Source: Paracidovorax oryzae ATCC 19882
GTDB taxonomy: Bacteria; Pseudomonadota; Gammaproteobacteria; Burkholderiales; Burkholderiaceae_C
DNA: 64,000 nucleotides
Direction: 5' to 3'
Assembly (NCBI RefSeq): GCF_000687165.1
Contig: NZ_JMKU01000002.1
Coordinates: 62,001-126,000, forward strand
The notes beneath the pieces are model-generated. The model was given only the letters and a program-made list of their open reading frames with translations, was not told the DNA's origin and ran no database searches. This document shows, piece by piece, positions 1-8,305 of this stretch (the stretch's first letter is position 1; every line of letters starts with the position of its first letter). A program made the position numbers and the translations under genes.

Positions 1-502
1 AGGTGCCTGCCACGCGCCGCACGATCGCGCGCAGTTGCTGCGCGGCCTGCGTCTGGCCCACGATGCCCATGTCCTCGCCGGGCGATGCGCCGGCACGCAG
101 CGTGCGCAACTCGGTATCCAGGCGGGCCTTGTGCATGGCGCGTGAAACGACGAACCGGAGCATGTCCGGATCGATGGGCTTGGTGAGGAAATCCCAGGCC
201 CCGTGCTCCGCAGCCTGCAGCGCCAGGGCCCGCTCGCCGTGGCCGCTCACCACCACGACCACGGCATTGGCGAAGCGCGGGATGAGCGCCAGCCCGGCCT
301 GCGGGTCCATGCGGGGCGGCATGGCCAGGTCCAGCAGCACCACATGGGCGGGATCGGCATCGAAGGTGCGCAGCGCCTCGTCGGCATCGCCCGCCACGCT
401 GACGCGGTGCCCCAATTCACGCAGGAAGGAGCTGCCCAGTCGCTGGTAGGAAGGCTCGTCATCCACGAGAAGCACGTGGCCGATGGCAGGGCGGGTGGTC
501 AT
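1..502 (-). CDS. NtrC-family response regulator, partial (C-terminus beyond window)
   Basis: This is the output half of a two-component system. The receiver domain spans about residues 8-125, with an acidic pair at D14-D15, the phospho-acceptor aspartate at D58 in LLDLAMPP, and the conserved lysine at K108 in LTKPID. From about residue 150 the reading GIVGQTQAAQQLR matches the start of a sigma-54 activator AAA+ domain, and the rest lies past base 1. The ATG at 502-500 overlaps the kinase stop codon by ATGA, so the two are translationally coupled. The targets are probably sigma-54 promoters, but the DNA-binding end is not in the window. Confidence in the family is high; the biological signal is unknown. 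Confidence 0.88.
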   Translation of the reverse strand, partial: MTTRPAIGHVLLVDDEPSYQRLGSSFLRELGHRVSVAGDADEALRTFDADPAHVVLLDLAMPPRMDPQAGLALIPRFANAVVVVVSGHGERALALQAAEHGAWDFLTKPIDPDMLRFVVSRAMHKARLDTELRTLRAGASPGEDMGIVGQTQAAQQLRAIVRRVAGT

Positions 503-2304
503 GCGGAGGCGGGGAAGGTGAGGGTGAAACAGGTGGTCCAGGGCGCGCGTTCGGCGAGTGTGACCGAGCCGCCGTGGGCCGCCATGATGCGCGCCACGAT
601 CGCCAGGCCCAGGCCGGTCCCACCGGGGCTGCGGGACGCAAAGGGCTCGAAGATGCGTTCGCGCAGGTCCGGCGGCACCCCGGGGCCGTCGTCGCAGACA
701 TGCACCAGCACGCCCGTGGGCGTGCGTTCCGCATCGACATGCACCCGCCGGCCCGAGGCCGCGGTGCGCGCGTTTGCCAGCAGGTTGGTGATGGCCTGGT
801 CCACCCGCGCGAGGTCGGCGACGGCGGGCAGCGGTTGCGCCAGTCCGGGACCATGCTCCACATCCGGCAGGTGTCGCAGCGCATCGCGCAGGCAGGTGCC
901 CAGGTCCATGGGCTCGGGGCGGATCTGCCAGGGGCGTGCGTAGTCGAGCAGGTCGTCCGCCAGGCGGGCGATGCGGGCGATTTGCGCCTGGATTTCCTGC
1001 CGGGGCTCGGGCGCGGCGAACGCTGCCGCCATGGCGATGATGTTGAGCGGATTGCGCACGTCGTGCGCGACGCTTGCGGCCAGCGCACCCAGTTCGGCCA
1101 GGCGGGCCTGGGTCTGCCGCTCGCGCTCGCGCTGCCCTGCGGCAGCGGCCCGTTCCACCTGCCCCGCAGCGTCGGCCAGCACGCTGCCAAACAATTCTGC
1201 GAGGTGCCGCGGCCCGGGAGGCGCCTGCTCGAAGCCGCGCAGGGCCGTTTGCCAACGGCCCAGCTGGTCGCGCGTGCAGACCAGTTCCGGCCCGGGCGGA
1301 TCGGCGGCTGCCGCAGGATGCGCCTCGACGCGCACCTGCACCGCGAGACCCATGCGGCCGGACAGCAGGGCGGTTGCCTGCTGCGCCAGTTGCGCCAGGG
1401 AATCGGCGGAGGACAACCCGTGACGCCACGCCTGCAGATCGTCGGCCGTGGGCGTGCCGCCGGGATAGACGATGCGTTCGGCCAGGCGGCGCACCGGGCC
1501 TCCCAGCGAAAGGCAGACGGCGGCGACCACGGCCGCCGTGACCCAGCGCGATTCGAGCGGCAGCAGCAGTGACAGCGGGACGGCCAGCAAGCCCAGGCCG
1601 GTCAGCAGCGCCCAGGCCAGCGCCTTGCGCGCCCAGGCGTTGGCCACGAAGACGCGGTAGCGCAGGATTCCGTATACGAGGATCACCGGATAGGCCGGGA
1701 AGGCCAGCACCTGCCAGGGATACTGCGCGATGCCCAGCGCGGCGAACCCATAGCCCGAGATGCACATCAGCCCCCAGCCGCACGACAGTGCCACCGCGGC
1801 GATCTGGCGGCGATGGGCTGCAGACGTGCTGCGCCAGAACGCACGCGCCAGCAGCAGCAGCCCCCCTGCGGCCAGGCCCGCCCACACGAGGCTGGTGGTC
1901 CAGCCTATGCGGTTCGGAACCACCACCCACTGCACGCCCGTGAATGCCGGGAAATGCACGAACGTGCCGGGCGAGCGGTAGAGGGAAATCGCCACCGCTG
2001 CCGCCGCCGCCCCATAGGCGGCCGCCAGCAGGCCGCGCGAAGGGCGCCAGCCCGTGAAGAGCGCGCAGAAGTGCAGGAAGGCCGCGGACGTGAGGGGAAC
2101 GGTGGCCAGCAGTGCCAGCGCCCACGGGGCCGATGCGATGCCGGCCCAGTTCGGCAGTTCATTGCCGACGATCCAGGTACCAACCCCCAGGAGGAACACG
2201 GCCAGCAGGCGCGCGCCCTCCACCTGGCGCGCCCAGACGAGAAGCGCCGCCGACAGCGCCAGCGTCTCCATCAGGGCCAGGGCGAGAACGGCATGGATGA
2301 CCAT
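499..2304 (-). CDS. membrane-bound NtrB-type sensor histidine kinase
   Basis: This 601-residue sensor kinase partners the overlapping response regulator. Residues 1-270 are strongly hydrophobic, with about seven to eight membrane segments and no obvious periplasmic sensor domain. A linker with a coiled-coil-like stretch (about 370-405) leads to the HisKA H-box HDVRNPL with His414, then an N-box (AITNLLANA), a G1 box (CDDGPGVP) and a G2 box (GGTGLGLAI). The start was placed at ATG 2304 because the hydrophobic domain begins there; the open frame continues about 90 codons upstream in low-complexity sequence over the divergent gene. A multi-helix N-terminus with an NtrB-like core recalls PrsK of exosortase systems, but the cytoplasmic sensor region is short and no exosortase gene is seen nearby. 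Confidence 0.88.
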   Translation of the reverse strand: MVIHAVLALALMETLALSAALLVWARQVEGARLLAVFLLGVGTWIVGNELPNWAGIASAPWALALLATVPLTSAAFLHFCALFTGWRPSRGLLAAAYGAAAAAVAISLYRSPGTFVHFPAFTGVQWVVVPNRIGWTTSLVWAGLAAGGLLLLARAFWRSTSAAHRRQIAAVALSCGWGLMCISGYGFAALGIAQYPWQVLAFPAYPVILVYGILRYRVFVANAWARKALAWALLTGLGLLAVPLSLLLPLESRWVTAAVVAAVCLSLGGPVRRLAERIVYPGGTPTADDLQAWRHGLSSADSLAQLAQQATALLSGRMGLAVQVRVEAHPAAAADPPGPELVCTRDQLGRWQTALRGFEQAPPGPRHLAELFGSVLADAAGQVERAAAAGQRERERQTQARLAELGALAASVAHDVRNPLNIIAMAAAFAAPEPRQEIQAQIARIARLADDLLDYARPWQIRPEPMDLGTCLRDALRHLPDVEHGPGLAQPLPAVADLARVDQAITNLLANARTAASGRRVHVDAERTPTGVLVHVCDDGPGVPPDLRERIFEPFASRSPGGTGLGLAIVARIMAAHGGSVTLAERAPWTTCFTLTFPASA

Positions 2305-2431
2305 CGCCGGACTGTAAACGCAGTGGACACCCCTGCCGGAGCGGCCTGTCCACTTCGTTGGCAGGTTGGCGGAAAAATCCTTTTGAATCAATGGTTTGCG
2401 AGCTGGTATGCGACGTGCAGACAGGCAGGGC

Positions 2432-3079
2432 ATGGACATCGCCGCACCCCACCCCTCCGACACCGCACCGCGGCCAGCCGCCGCGCTCGATCTTTCGGCC
2501 CTGCTGGGGCCGGCCGGCTGGGCTCGCCTCGCCCCGGCCATCCGACGCCGCTTCGCCGCAGGCCACGCCGCCACTGTCTATGAGGGCGTGATGGACCTGC
2601 AGTGCTCGCCAGCCGGGCGCTGCTTTGCCTGGCTCGCAGCGTGCCTGCGCAGCCCGCTGTCGCCGCTGCGCCGGTCCGGCGTGCCCGTACAGGTCCGCGT
2701 GTATGGCGATGGGCAAGGCGGCGTGGTGTGGGAGCGGCATTTGCGCATTCCGGGTCGGCGCGTCCACGTCGTGCGTTCCACGAAGTCGGTCGGTACCGGC
2801 GGTGGGCTGCAGGAGCGCACCGATGGCGGCCTGTCGATGGCGCTGGACGTGCGCGAGGAGTCCGGGGCGCTGGTGTTCTCCAGCCGGCGCTACTTCCTCG
2901 CCGTGGGCCCGCTGCGCATCCCCATCCCGTCCGTGCTGACGCCCGGCACCTGCCGTGTAGAGCACCGCGACCTGGGCGCGGGGCTATTCGTTTTCACCCT
3001 GGAAATGCACCACCCGCTGTGGGGGTGCACCTTCCGCCAGACCGGCGTATTCGCCGACCCCGGGGAGCTTCTGCCATGA
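2432..3079 (+). CDS. DUF4166 domain protein
   Basis: A soluble protein of 215 residues with the pattern of DUF4166: a glycine/arginine-rich middle (GVPVQVRVYGDGQGGVVWER) and a C-terminal section containing HPLWGCTFRQTGVF. No enzymatic motif is evident and the function of the family is unknown. The start was set at ATG 2432 (MDIAAP); an upstream in-frame ATG at 2396 is less likely. The stop overlaps the next ATG by ATGA, so it is coupled to the epimerase gene, a pairing I recall from other proteobacteria. It diverges from the sensor kinase over about 127 bp. Confidence 0.8.
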   Translation: MDIAAPHPSDTAPRPAAALDLSALLGPAGWARLAPAIRRRFAAGHAATVYEGVMDLQCSPAGRCFAWLAACLRSPLSPLRRSGVPVQVRVYGDGQGGVVWERHLRIPGRRVHVVRSTKSVGTGGGLQERTDGGLSMALDVREESGALVFSSRRYFLAVGPLRIPIPSVLTPGTCRVEHRDLGAGLFVFTLEMHHPLWGCTFRQTGVFADPGELLP

Positions 3080-4641
3080 CAGCCATCTTCATCATTCTTG
3101 CCGTGCAGGCCCTGATGGGTGCCTTCGACAACCTCTGGCACCACGAATGGCAGGCCCGCCTGCCGCAACGCGCCTCCGCGCGCCACGAACTTTTGCTGCA
3201 TGCGCTGCGCGAAGCGATCTACGGATTGCTCTTCCTGGGGTTTGCCTGGGTGCGGTGGCAGGGCTGGTGGGTACTGCTGCCTTCGGCCCTGCTTGCTGTG
3301 GAGGTCGTCATCACGGCGGCGGACTTCCTGGAGGAAGACCGCAGCCGGCGCCTTCCGCCCGCCGAGCGCGTACTGCACACCCTGCTGGCCGTGAGCTATG
3401 GCGTCCTGGTGGGCGCGGTCGCTCCCATGTTCGCCGCACTGGCGGCGCTGCCCACCGGCGTGGCCGTCGAAGGGCACGGCGCGTGGTCCGTGTTCTTCAC
3501 TCTGGGCGGGGCCGTGGTGCTGGCCTGGAGCCTGCGCAATGCGGTCGCCGTCGTCCGGCTGCGTGGCGTGGCGCAGGCCGATGCTGCACCTGCGGCGTCC
3601 CGGCACGGGCCTGCGGTACTGGTGGCCGGTGGCACTGGCTTCATCGGGTCCGCCCTGGTGCGCAGGCTGCAGCGGGAAGGCCGCCGCGTGATCGTCCATA
3701 CGCGCGATCCGCTGCAGGCGCGGGCGGCTTTCGGGCCGGGCGTGTGGGCGGTGGACCGTCTGGACGATATCCCGCCGGAAACCGCCATCGACGCCGTCGT
3801 GAACCTGGCCGGTGCCCCCATCCTGGGCCTGCCGTGGACGCGCCGGCGTCGCGAGCGCCTGGTGGGCAGCCGCGTGGAGGCGGCGCAGGCGCTGCTCGCC
3901 CTCATGGGCCGCCTGGACCGGTGTCCCGATGTGCTCGTCAGCGCATCCGCCGTGGGCTTCTACGGCCTGCCGGAAGGCCGCGCGTTCCTTCGGGAGGACC
4001 AGGGGCCCGAGCCGGGCCGCTTCCAGTCGGACCTGTGCGTGCGCATCGAGCAGGAGGCTGCCAGGGCCGGCGCCCTGGGCATGCGCGTGGTCTGCCTGCG
4101 TTTGGGCATCGTGCTGGGGCCGGATGGAGGTGCCTATCCCGCACAGGCCCTCGCCGCGCGCTGGGGCCTGGGTGCGGTGCTGGGCCGCGGAAGCCAGCCG
4201 GTGCCGTGGATCCACCTCGACGATGCCGTGGGGCTCATCCTGCATGCCTGCGCGCAGCCCCGGTTGTCGGGCGCCGTGAACGCGGTCGCCCCGGCGGCAC
4301 CGGACCAGCAGGCGTTCGCGCGGACCCTGGCGGCCTCCTTCGGCAGGACGGTGCGCATGCGCATCCCCGCATGGCCCCTGCACCTGGCGCTGGGCGAGAT
4401 GTCGGAGTTGCTGCTGTGCGGGCAGCGGGTGCTGCCCGCGCGGGCCGCCGCGAGCGGCTATGCCTTCCGGCACCCCACCCTGGAAGGGGCGCTGGCATCG
4501 CTGGCCCAGCCCGGCGCGCAGTCGGATCCGATGTCGCGGCGGTTGCCCCATGTCAATGGTGCGGGCCGCGGTGCGAGCGGCCGGTCCGTGGCCCGAGAGG
4601 ACAATGCCGGAACACCCCGGTCTTCCCCCGCCGCCAGATGA
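3076..4641 (+). CDS. membrane domain fused to TIGR01777-family NAD(P)-dependent epimerase
   Basis: A 521-residue two-part protein. Residues 1-170 hold about four hydrophobic helices beginning MTAIFIILAVQALMGAFDN, with a conserved-looking HHEW motif near residue 23. From about residue 178 an extended SDR domain begins with the Rossmann signature VAGGTGFIGSALV, followed by NLAGAPILG, a YGLPEGRAF segment and VPWIHLDDAV, all typical of TIGR01777 (YfcH/SulA-like) proteins. Substrate is unknown. It lies between the DUF4166 gene (ATGA overlap) and a hemerythrin gene (ATGA overlap), so all three are probably made from one message. Fused forms with an N-terminal membrane domain exist in the family, so the fusion is not taken as an assembly artefact. 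Confidence 0.85.
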   Translation: MTAIFIILAVQALMGAFDNLWHHEWQARLPQRASARHELLLHALREAIYGLLFLGFAWVRWQGWWVLLPSALLAVEVVITAADFLEEDRSRRLPPAERVLHTLLAVSYGVLVGAVAPMFAALAALPTGVAVEGHGAWSVFFTLGGAVVLAWSLRNAVAVVRLRGVAQADAAPAASRHGPAVLVAGGTGFIGSALVRRLQREGRRVIVHTRDPLQARAAFGPGVWAVDRLDDIPPETAIDAVVNLAGAPILGLPWTRRRRERLVGSRVEAAQALLALMGRLDRCPDVLVSASAVGFYGLPEGRAFLREDQGPEPGRFQSDLCVRIEQEAARAGALGMRVVCLRLGIVLGPDGGAYPAQALAARWGLGAVLGRGSQPVPWIHLDDAVGLILHACAQPRLSGAVNAVAPAAPDQQAFARTLAASFGRTVRMRIPAWPLHLALGEMSELLLCGQRVLPARAAASGYAFRHPTLEGALASLAQPGAQSDPMSRRLPHVNGAGRGASGRSVAREDNAGTPRSSPAAR

Positions 4642-5234
4642 TCCGCTCGTCCGTCCCCTTTCCACCCCTGTCTTCCGGCGCTCGCGCCGCCGACGCTTCC
4701 GTCCCCGGCCTGCGCAGCCCCGCCGCCGGCTTCGACCAGCCCTTCGAGATGCTGCACGCCTGCCACGAGCGCGTGCAGCGCACGCTGGGACTGCTGGAGC
4801 GACTGCGCGCCCACCTGCGCGCGCAGGGCTGCGACGCGCAGGCCCGCGAGGCCGCGCGCGACGTGCTGCGCTACTTCGACATCGCCGCGCCGCTGCACCA
4901 CGAGGACGAGGAACTGCACGTCTTTCCGCCGCTGCTGGCGCAGGGGAGCACCCCGGTGGTGGACCTCGTGCGGCAGCTGCAGCGGGAGCATGGCGCCATG
5001 GCACGGCTGTGGTCGCAGGCACGCGTTCCGCTGGCCGCCGTGGCCCAGGGAGCGCCTGGCGCGGCGCCCCTGTCCCCGGAGCAGGAGCGGACGCTGGACG
5101 ACTTCGCCAGCCTGTATGCCGGGCACATCGACCGCGAGGAAGCGGTGGCCTATCCGGCGGCTCAGGGGTTGCTGCAGGAGGCCTCGCTGGGTGGCATGGG
5201 GCAGGAGATGGCGCGGCGGCGGGGTGCCGCGTAG
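4638..5234 (+). CDS. hemerythrin HHE cation-binding domain protein
   Basis: A 198-residue cytoplasmic protein with the hemerythrin-like four-helix fold. Putative di-iron ligands are in MLHACHERV (helix 1), LHHEDEELHVFP (helix 2), REHGAM (helix 3) and GHIDREEAVAYP (helix 4). It may sense or handle oxygen, nitric oxide or iron; the sequence does not show which. The ATG at 4638 overlaps the epimerase stop, making it the last gene of the DUF4166-epimerase operon. It converges with kptA over a 40-base gap in which I see no clear terminator. Confidence 0.85.
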   Translation: MIRSSVPFPPLSSGARAADASVPGLRSPAAGFDQPFEMLHACHERVQRTLGLLERLRAHLRAQGCDAQAREAARDVLRYFDIAAPLHHEDEELHVFPPLLAQGSTPVVDLVRQLQREHGAMARLWSQARVPLAAVAQGAPGAAPLSPEQERTLDDFASLYAGHIDREEAVAYPAAQGLLQEASLGGMGQEMARRRGAA

Positions 5235-5274
5235 TCCAAAGCATTGTTCTCGCGCCCGGGACGCCGGCACGGCG

Positions 5275-5859
5275 TCACGCGCCGGATTCTCGACAGGCGG
5301 ACCGGAATCCTTCGTGCGCGAGAGACAGGAACCCGGGGGGCACCGATGAGGTCAGCCAGACACCGTTCTCCACTTGGTGGAACATGTGCCCGCCCGCATG
5401 CAGGCGCTGCGCAGCGATCCGCAGGACCACGGGTTCGCCGTGGCGGCGGCCCACCTCGATGGCGGTCGCCTGATCGCTGGAGAGATGCACATGGTGGCGT
5501 CCTGACGGGACCAGGCCCTGTTCCTGAATACTGGGCAGGAAGCGCGTGGCTGTCCCGTGGAACAGCCATTCTGGAGGATGCGCTGCTTGCAATTGCCGCT
5601 GCACCTGCAAGGACGAATGGCCCTGGATGGCACGGATGAACAGTCCGTCTTCAGACACTTCGTACCGGCGCTTGGTGCCGGCATGGATTGCCTGCATCAC
5701 GCAGCCCAGGTTCAGGAGGTGCCCGGCAGCCCGGCCCTGCTCGACCAGGCAGGAAATCCGTGCCCAGCCTTCAGGATCGAGTTGGAGTCCGATCGATTCG
5801 GGCTTGTGGCGCAGGATGAAGGCAAGCAGCTTGCTGGTGTTTTCCGTTTCGGAGTCCAT
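5275..5859 (-). CDS. kptA: RNA 2'-phosphotransferase (Tpt1/KptA family)
   Basis: A 194-residue member of the KptA/Tpt1 family, which transfers an RNA internal 2'-phosphate to NAD+, giving ADP-ribose 1'',2''-cyclic phosphate. Family landmarks seen are SKLLAFILRHKPESIGLQLD near the N-terminus, RRYEVSEDGLFIRAIQGHS, the LFHGTA motif, and GLVPSGRHHVHLS followed by the RRHGEPVVL strand. The start is ATG 5859, where homology begins; the frame is open about 39 codons further up inside the LysR gene. It begins 1 nt after the LysR stop codon, so the two are almost certainly cotranscribed. The physiological role of bacterial KptA is unsettled. Confidence 0.92.
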   Translation of the reverse strand: MDSETENTSKLLAFILRHKPESIGLQLDPEGWARISCLVEQGRAAGHLLNLGCVMQAIHAGTKRRYEVSEDGLFIRAIQGHSSLQVQRQLQAAHPPEWLFHGTATRFLPSIQEQGLVPSGRHHVHLSSDQATAIEVGRRHGEPVVLRIAAQRLHAGGHMFHQVENGVWLTSSVPPGFLSLAHEGFRSACRESGA

Positions 5860-5860
5860 G

Positions 5861-6778
5861 TCAGCTCCACTGGGGCAGTGAAAGATCAGTGCGCCACTGT
5901 TCGGCGTGGGCCAGCAAGCTGTCGCGCAGCCGCGAGGCGGCCGGGCCCAGCCGCTGCCCGTTGCGGTGGAAGACATGGTAGGTCAGAGGAGGATAGCCCT
6001 TGAGCGGAATGGCCACTGTCCCGCGTGGGGCCGGGCAGAAGGCATTGACGACCGCAAGCCCTACGCCCCATGCCGAGAGCTGCAGCATCAGGGCCCAGCT
6101 GTTGGTCTCCATCGCAACGTGCCATCGAATGCCCTTGGCTTCCAGCAACTGCCCTAGCAGTTCCCGGTGCGGGCGCCCTGCGTGCGGAACGACCAGGGGT
6201 TCGTCCCGCAGATCCTTGAGCGACACGAAGCGCTGCACAGCCAGGGGATGGCTGCGGGGCACGATGAGCACCTGGCCCACCGAGGTCAGCGGCTGGCTGT
6301 CGAAGGCGCACGACATCTCGCCGAGCGGTGCAACGCCCAACTGTGCTTCTCCGTGCTCCACTGCGGCAATGGTGCGCTCCCGGTCGCCTGCCAGCAGCTT
6401 CAGTGCCGTCGTTTTTGAGGATGAGCGGAAGCGGGTCAGGGCCTTTCCGATCAAGTGCAGATATGCACCGTCGCCCGCCACCAGCGACACCGTATCCGTG
6501 CCTGCGGAGCCCGACATGTCCTGCATGAAACGCTGGTTGAAGGCCAGCAGTTCCCTTGCATGGCGGGCCACCTCCAACCCCTCTGTAGTGAGCTTGAGCT
6601 GGCGCCCCTGCCTTACGTAGAGCGGCACGCGCAACTGCTCCCCCAGCTTTCTGAGCTTTGCGTGCAACGCGGGCTGGCTGATGTGCAACTGCCTCGCGGA
6701 CTCGCTGAGGTTCAGCGTATCGGCGAAGACGGCGAAGGACTGCAGTGCGTCCAGGTGGGTCGTGGGAACCAGGGCCAT
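5861..6778 (-). CDS. LysR-family transcriptional regulator upstream of kptA
   Basis: A 305-residue LysR regulator. The winged helix-turn-helix is in residues 8-67 (ARQLHISQPALHAKLRKLGEQ), followed by a linker helix and a periplasmic-binding-protein-like effector domain. It is transcribed toward kptA with 1 nt between them and diverges from the HAD-like gene over 96 bp. An inverted repeat begins 1 nt upstream of its start codon, suggesting autoregulation. The arrangement predicts control of kptA and perhaps of the divergent gene. The ligand is unknown. Confidence 0.9.
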   Translation of the reverse strand: MALVPTTHLDALQSFAVFADTLNLSESARQLHISQPALHAKLRKLGEQLRVPLYVRQGRQLKLTTEGLEVARHARELLAFNQRFMQDMSGSAGTDTVSLVAGDGAYLHLIGKALTRFRSSSKTTALKLLAGDRERTIAAVEHGEAQLGVAPLGEMSCAFDSQPLTSVGQVLIVPRSHPLAVQRFVSLKDLRDEPLVVPHAGRPHRELLGQLLEAKGIRWHVAMETNSWALMLQLSAWGVGLAVVNAFCPAPRGTVAIPLKGYPPLTYHVFHRNGQRLGPAASRLRDSLLAHAEQWRTDLSLPQWS

Positions 6779-6797
6779 CTATCCATTCTATGGATAG
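6779..6797. promoter_or_regulatory. 8-3-8 perfect inverted repeat, probable LysR operator
   Basis: CTATCCAT-TCT-ATGGATAG is a perfect palindrome with 8-base arms directly next to the LysR start codon (CAT at 6776-6778). Its centre has the T-N11-A form favoured by LysR proteins. Position and symmetry suggest autorepression; binding is inferred. Confidence 0.55.
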
Positions 6798-6874
6798 ACC
6801 ATAAGAACATAGTAGTTCCGGATGAATTCTCGATTTTTTAGCATTCGACCCATCGAATCACAGGATCTCTGAAC

Positions 6875-7390
6875 ATGGAATCGAATCTTTCATCTCCCAG
6901 GTTGGGCATCGACATCGGGCGCGTCATCATCGCGCCGGACGGTGCGGACGGCTCCGACACTTCTTTCATCGGAGGCTCGCTGGCAGATGCCCTGTCGACA
7001 CCTCCTTACGAGGGCATGTTTGAATACGTGCCTGCGCTGGTGGATCGCTTCCAGGGCCGCGTCTGGCTGGTGTCCAAAGCGGGAACCCGCGTTCAGGAAA
7101 AGACGCTGCAGTGGTTGGCGCACCACCGCTTCCATGCACGCACGGGCATTTCCGAGGCGAACGTCCGGTTCTGCAAGCACCGGCCCGAGAAGGCGGACCA
7201 TTGCCGAGACCTGGGCATCACGCATTTCATCGACGACCGTGAGGATGTGCTGCAGCACCTGGACGGCTTGGTAGCGCATCGCTTCCTGTTCGGGCCCCGG
7301 CGAGCCGGCGCAAGGGATCCGTCATTGAGGCTGGTGCGCACCTGGACGGCCGCGTCTCGGGAAGTCTTGGCGACACTGAATTGCAGTTGA
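6875..7390 (+). CDS. HAD-like hypothetical protein divergent from lysR-kptA
   Basis: A 171-residue protein with a HAD-superfamily layout: motif I region GIDIGRVI (D13), a strand ending VWLVSKAG (motif II serine), a lysine in FCKHRPEKADHC, and an acidic pair in THFIDDREDVL (motif IV). The second aspartate usual in motif I (DxD) is replaced by glycine, so classic phosphatase activity is doubtful. I do not recognise a named subfamily. It is transcribed away from lysR-kptA, sharing the 96-bp intergenic region with its palindrome, which hints at shared control and perhaps a role in nucleotide or RNA phosphate metabolism. Confidence 0.7.
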   Translation: MESNLSSPRLGIDIGRVIIAPDGADGSDTSFIGGSLADALSTPPYEGMFEYVPALVDRFQGRVWLVSKAGTRVQEKTLQWLAHHRFHARTGISEANVRFCKHRPEKADHCRDLGITHFIDDREDVLQHLDGLVAHRFLFGPRRAGARDPSLRLVRTWTAASREVLATLNCS

Positions 7391-7603
7391 CGTGTTTCTG
7401 GTGTGAAGCGCATCCGCCCCATTGGATTCGGAAGTGCATGGTGCCTGTTTCTCTCTAAAAAGTTGCCCTTTTTCCCGTGCAAAGCATCGTGGGACGCTAT
7501 GCAGTGCAGTTGCCGTTACTTATTGTTTCGATAGCGGTGGGTTCTGAAAATCCAGGGGTGCCGGGCTCTTCGTGTCCGGAGCGTCAACTGCCGGAATCCA
7601 CCC

Positions 7604-8227
7604 ATGATCTTCGCCCTTCGCGCGGTATTCAGAGTACCCGCCATCACTTCCCTTTGCGTCCTCTCGCTGTTCCACGCTGCCAGCGGTTGGGCGCGAGAGC
7701 CGATTCCCCTGTTGCTCCAGGCCAGCGAAGGCGAGCAGCTCACGCGGCGATGGGGCTATCCCATGACCATCAAGGTCGATCCCGTGACGGCGGGGGCGCG
7801 CGATTTTTCTGCCGGCACCGAAGACATCGCTCCCGGAAGGAAGATACCCCTGCACCGGCATCCGCACGTGGAGGAACTCGTCATCGTGCAGTCGGGCACC
7901 CTGCTCGCGCACGTCGGCGACCAGCACCGTGTTGTCGGGCCGGGGGGCATGGCCTACGCCCCGGCCGGAACCTGGATGGGTTTTGAAAACACCGGCAATA
8001 CGACGGCGACCGTCATCTGGGTATTCCCCCGGCCGGGCTTCGAGGAATATGTCAGGGCCACGTCCGTGCCCGCCGGCGCTGCGGCCAAGCCCCTGGGGGG
8101 CGACGAACTCGCCGCCATCCGCCAGCGGTATCGCGGGCATATCGAGCTGGGCGGGGGCGATCTGGCTGCCTATCCCACCGAGGCATCGCCGCCCGCCATC
8201 GCCAATTCCGAACGTTCCAGGCCATGA
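7604..8227 (+). CDS. exported cupin-domain protein
   Basis: A 207-residue protein with a probable signal peptide (hydrophobic residues 8-28, ending HAASGWA) followed by a single cupin barrel. Cupin motif 1 is visible as GRKIPLHRHPHVEELVIVQSG and motif 2 as GGMAYAPAGTWMGFENTG; the two histidines and glutamate needed for metal binding are present. The tail is extended and acidic/proline-rich. It precedes the MFS exporter by 78 bp on the same strand and may share a transcript, but no functional link is visible. The 213 bp upstream of it hold no recognisable gene. Confidence 0.75.
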   Translation: MIFALRAVFRVPAITSLCVLSLFHAASGWAREPIPLLLQASEGEQLTRRWGYPMTIKVDPVTAGARDFSAGTEDIAPGRKIPLHRHPHVEELVIVQSGTLLAHVGDQHRVVGPGGMAYAPAGTWMGFENTGNTTATVIWVFPRPGFEEYVRATSVPAGAAAKPLGGDELAAIRQRYRGHIELGGGDLAAYPTEASPPAIANSERSRP

Positions 8228-8305
8228 GCGCCGCAGGCGTTTTCCACCGTATCGCGGCCTGAGGGCGTGCGACCTCCGCATTCTGCAAAAAAGGAGGGCT
8301 TTTCC

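Noticed and set aside
1-2304. Assignment of the kinase/regulator pair as PrsK/PrsR of an exosortase system
   Set aside because: The membrane N-terminus is similar in style, but no exosortase, PEP-CTERM or exopolysaccharide gene is in view and the regulator is cut off.
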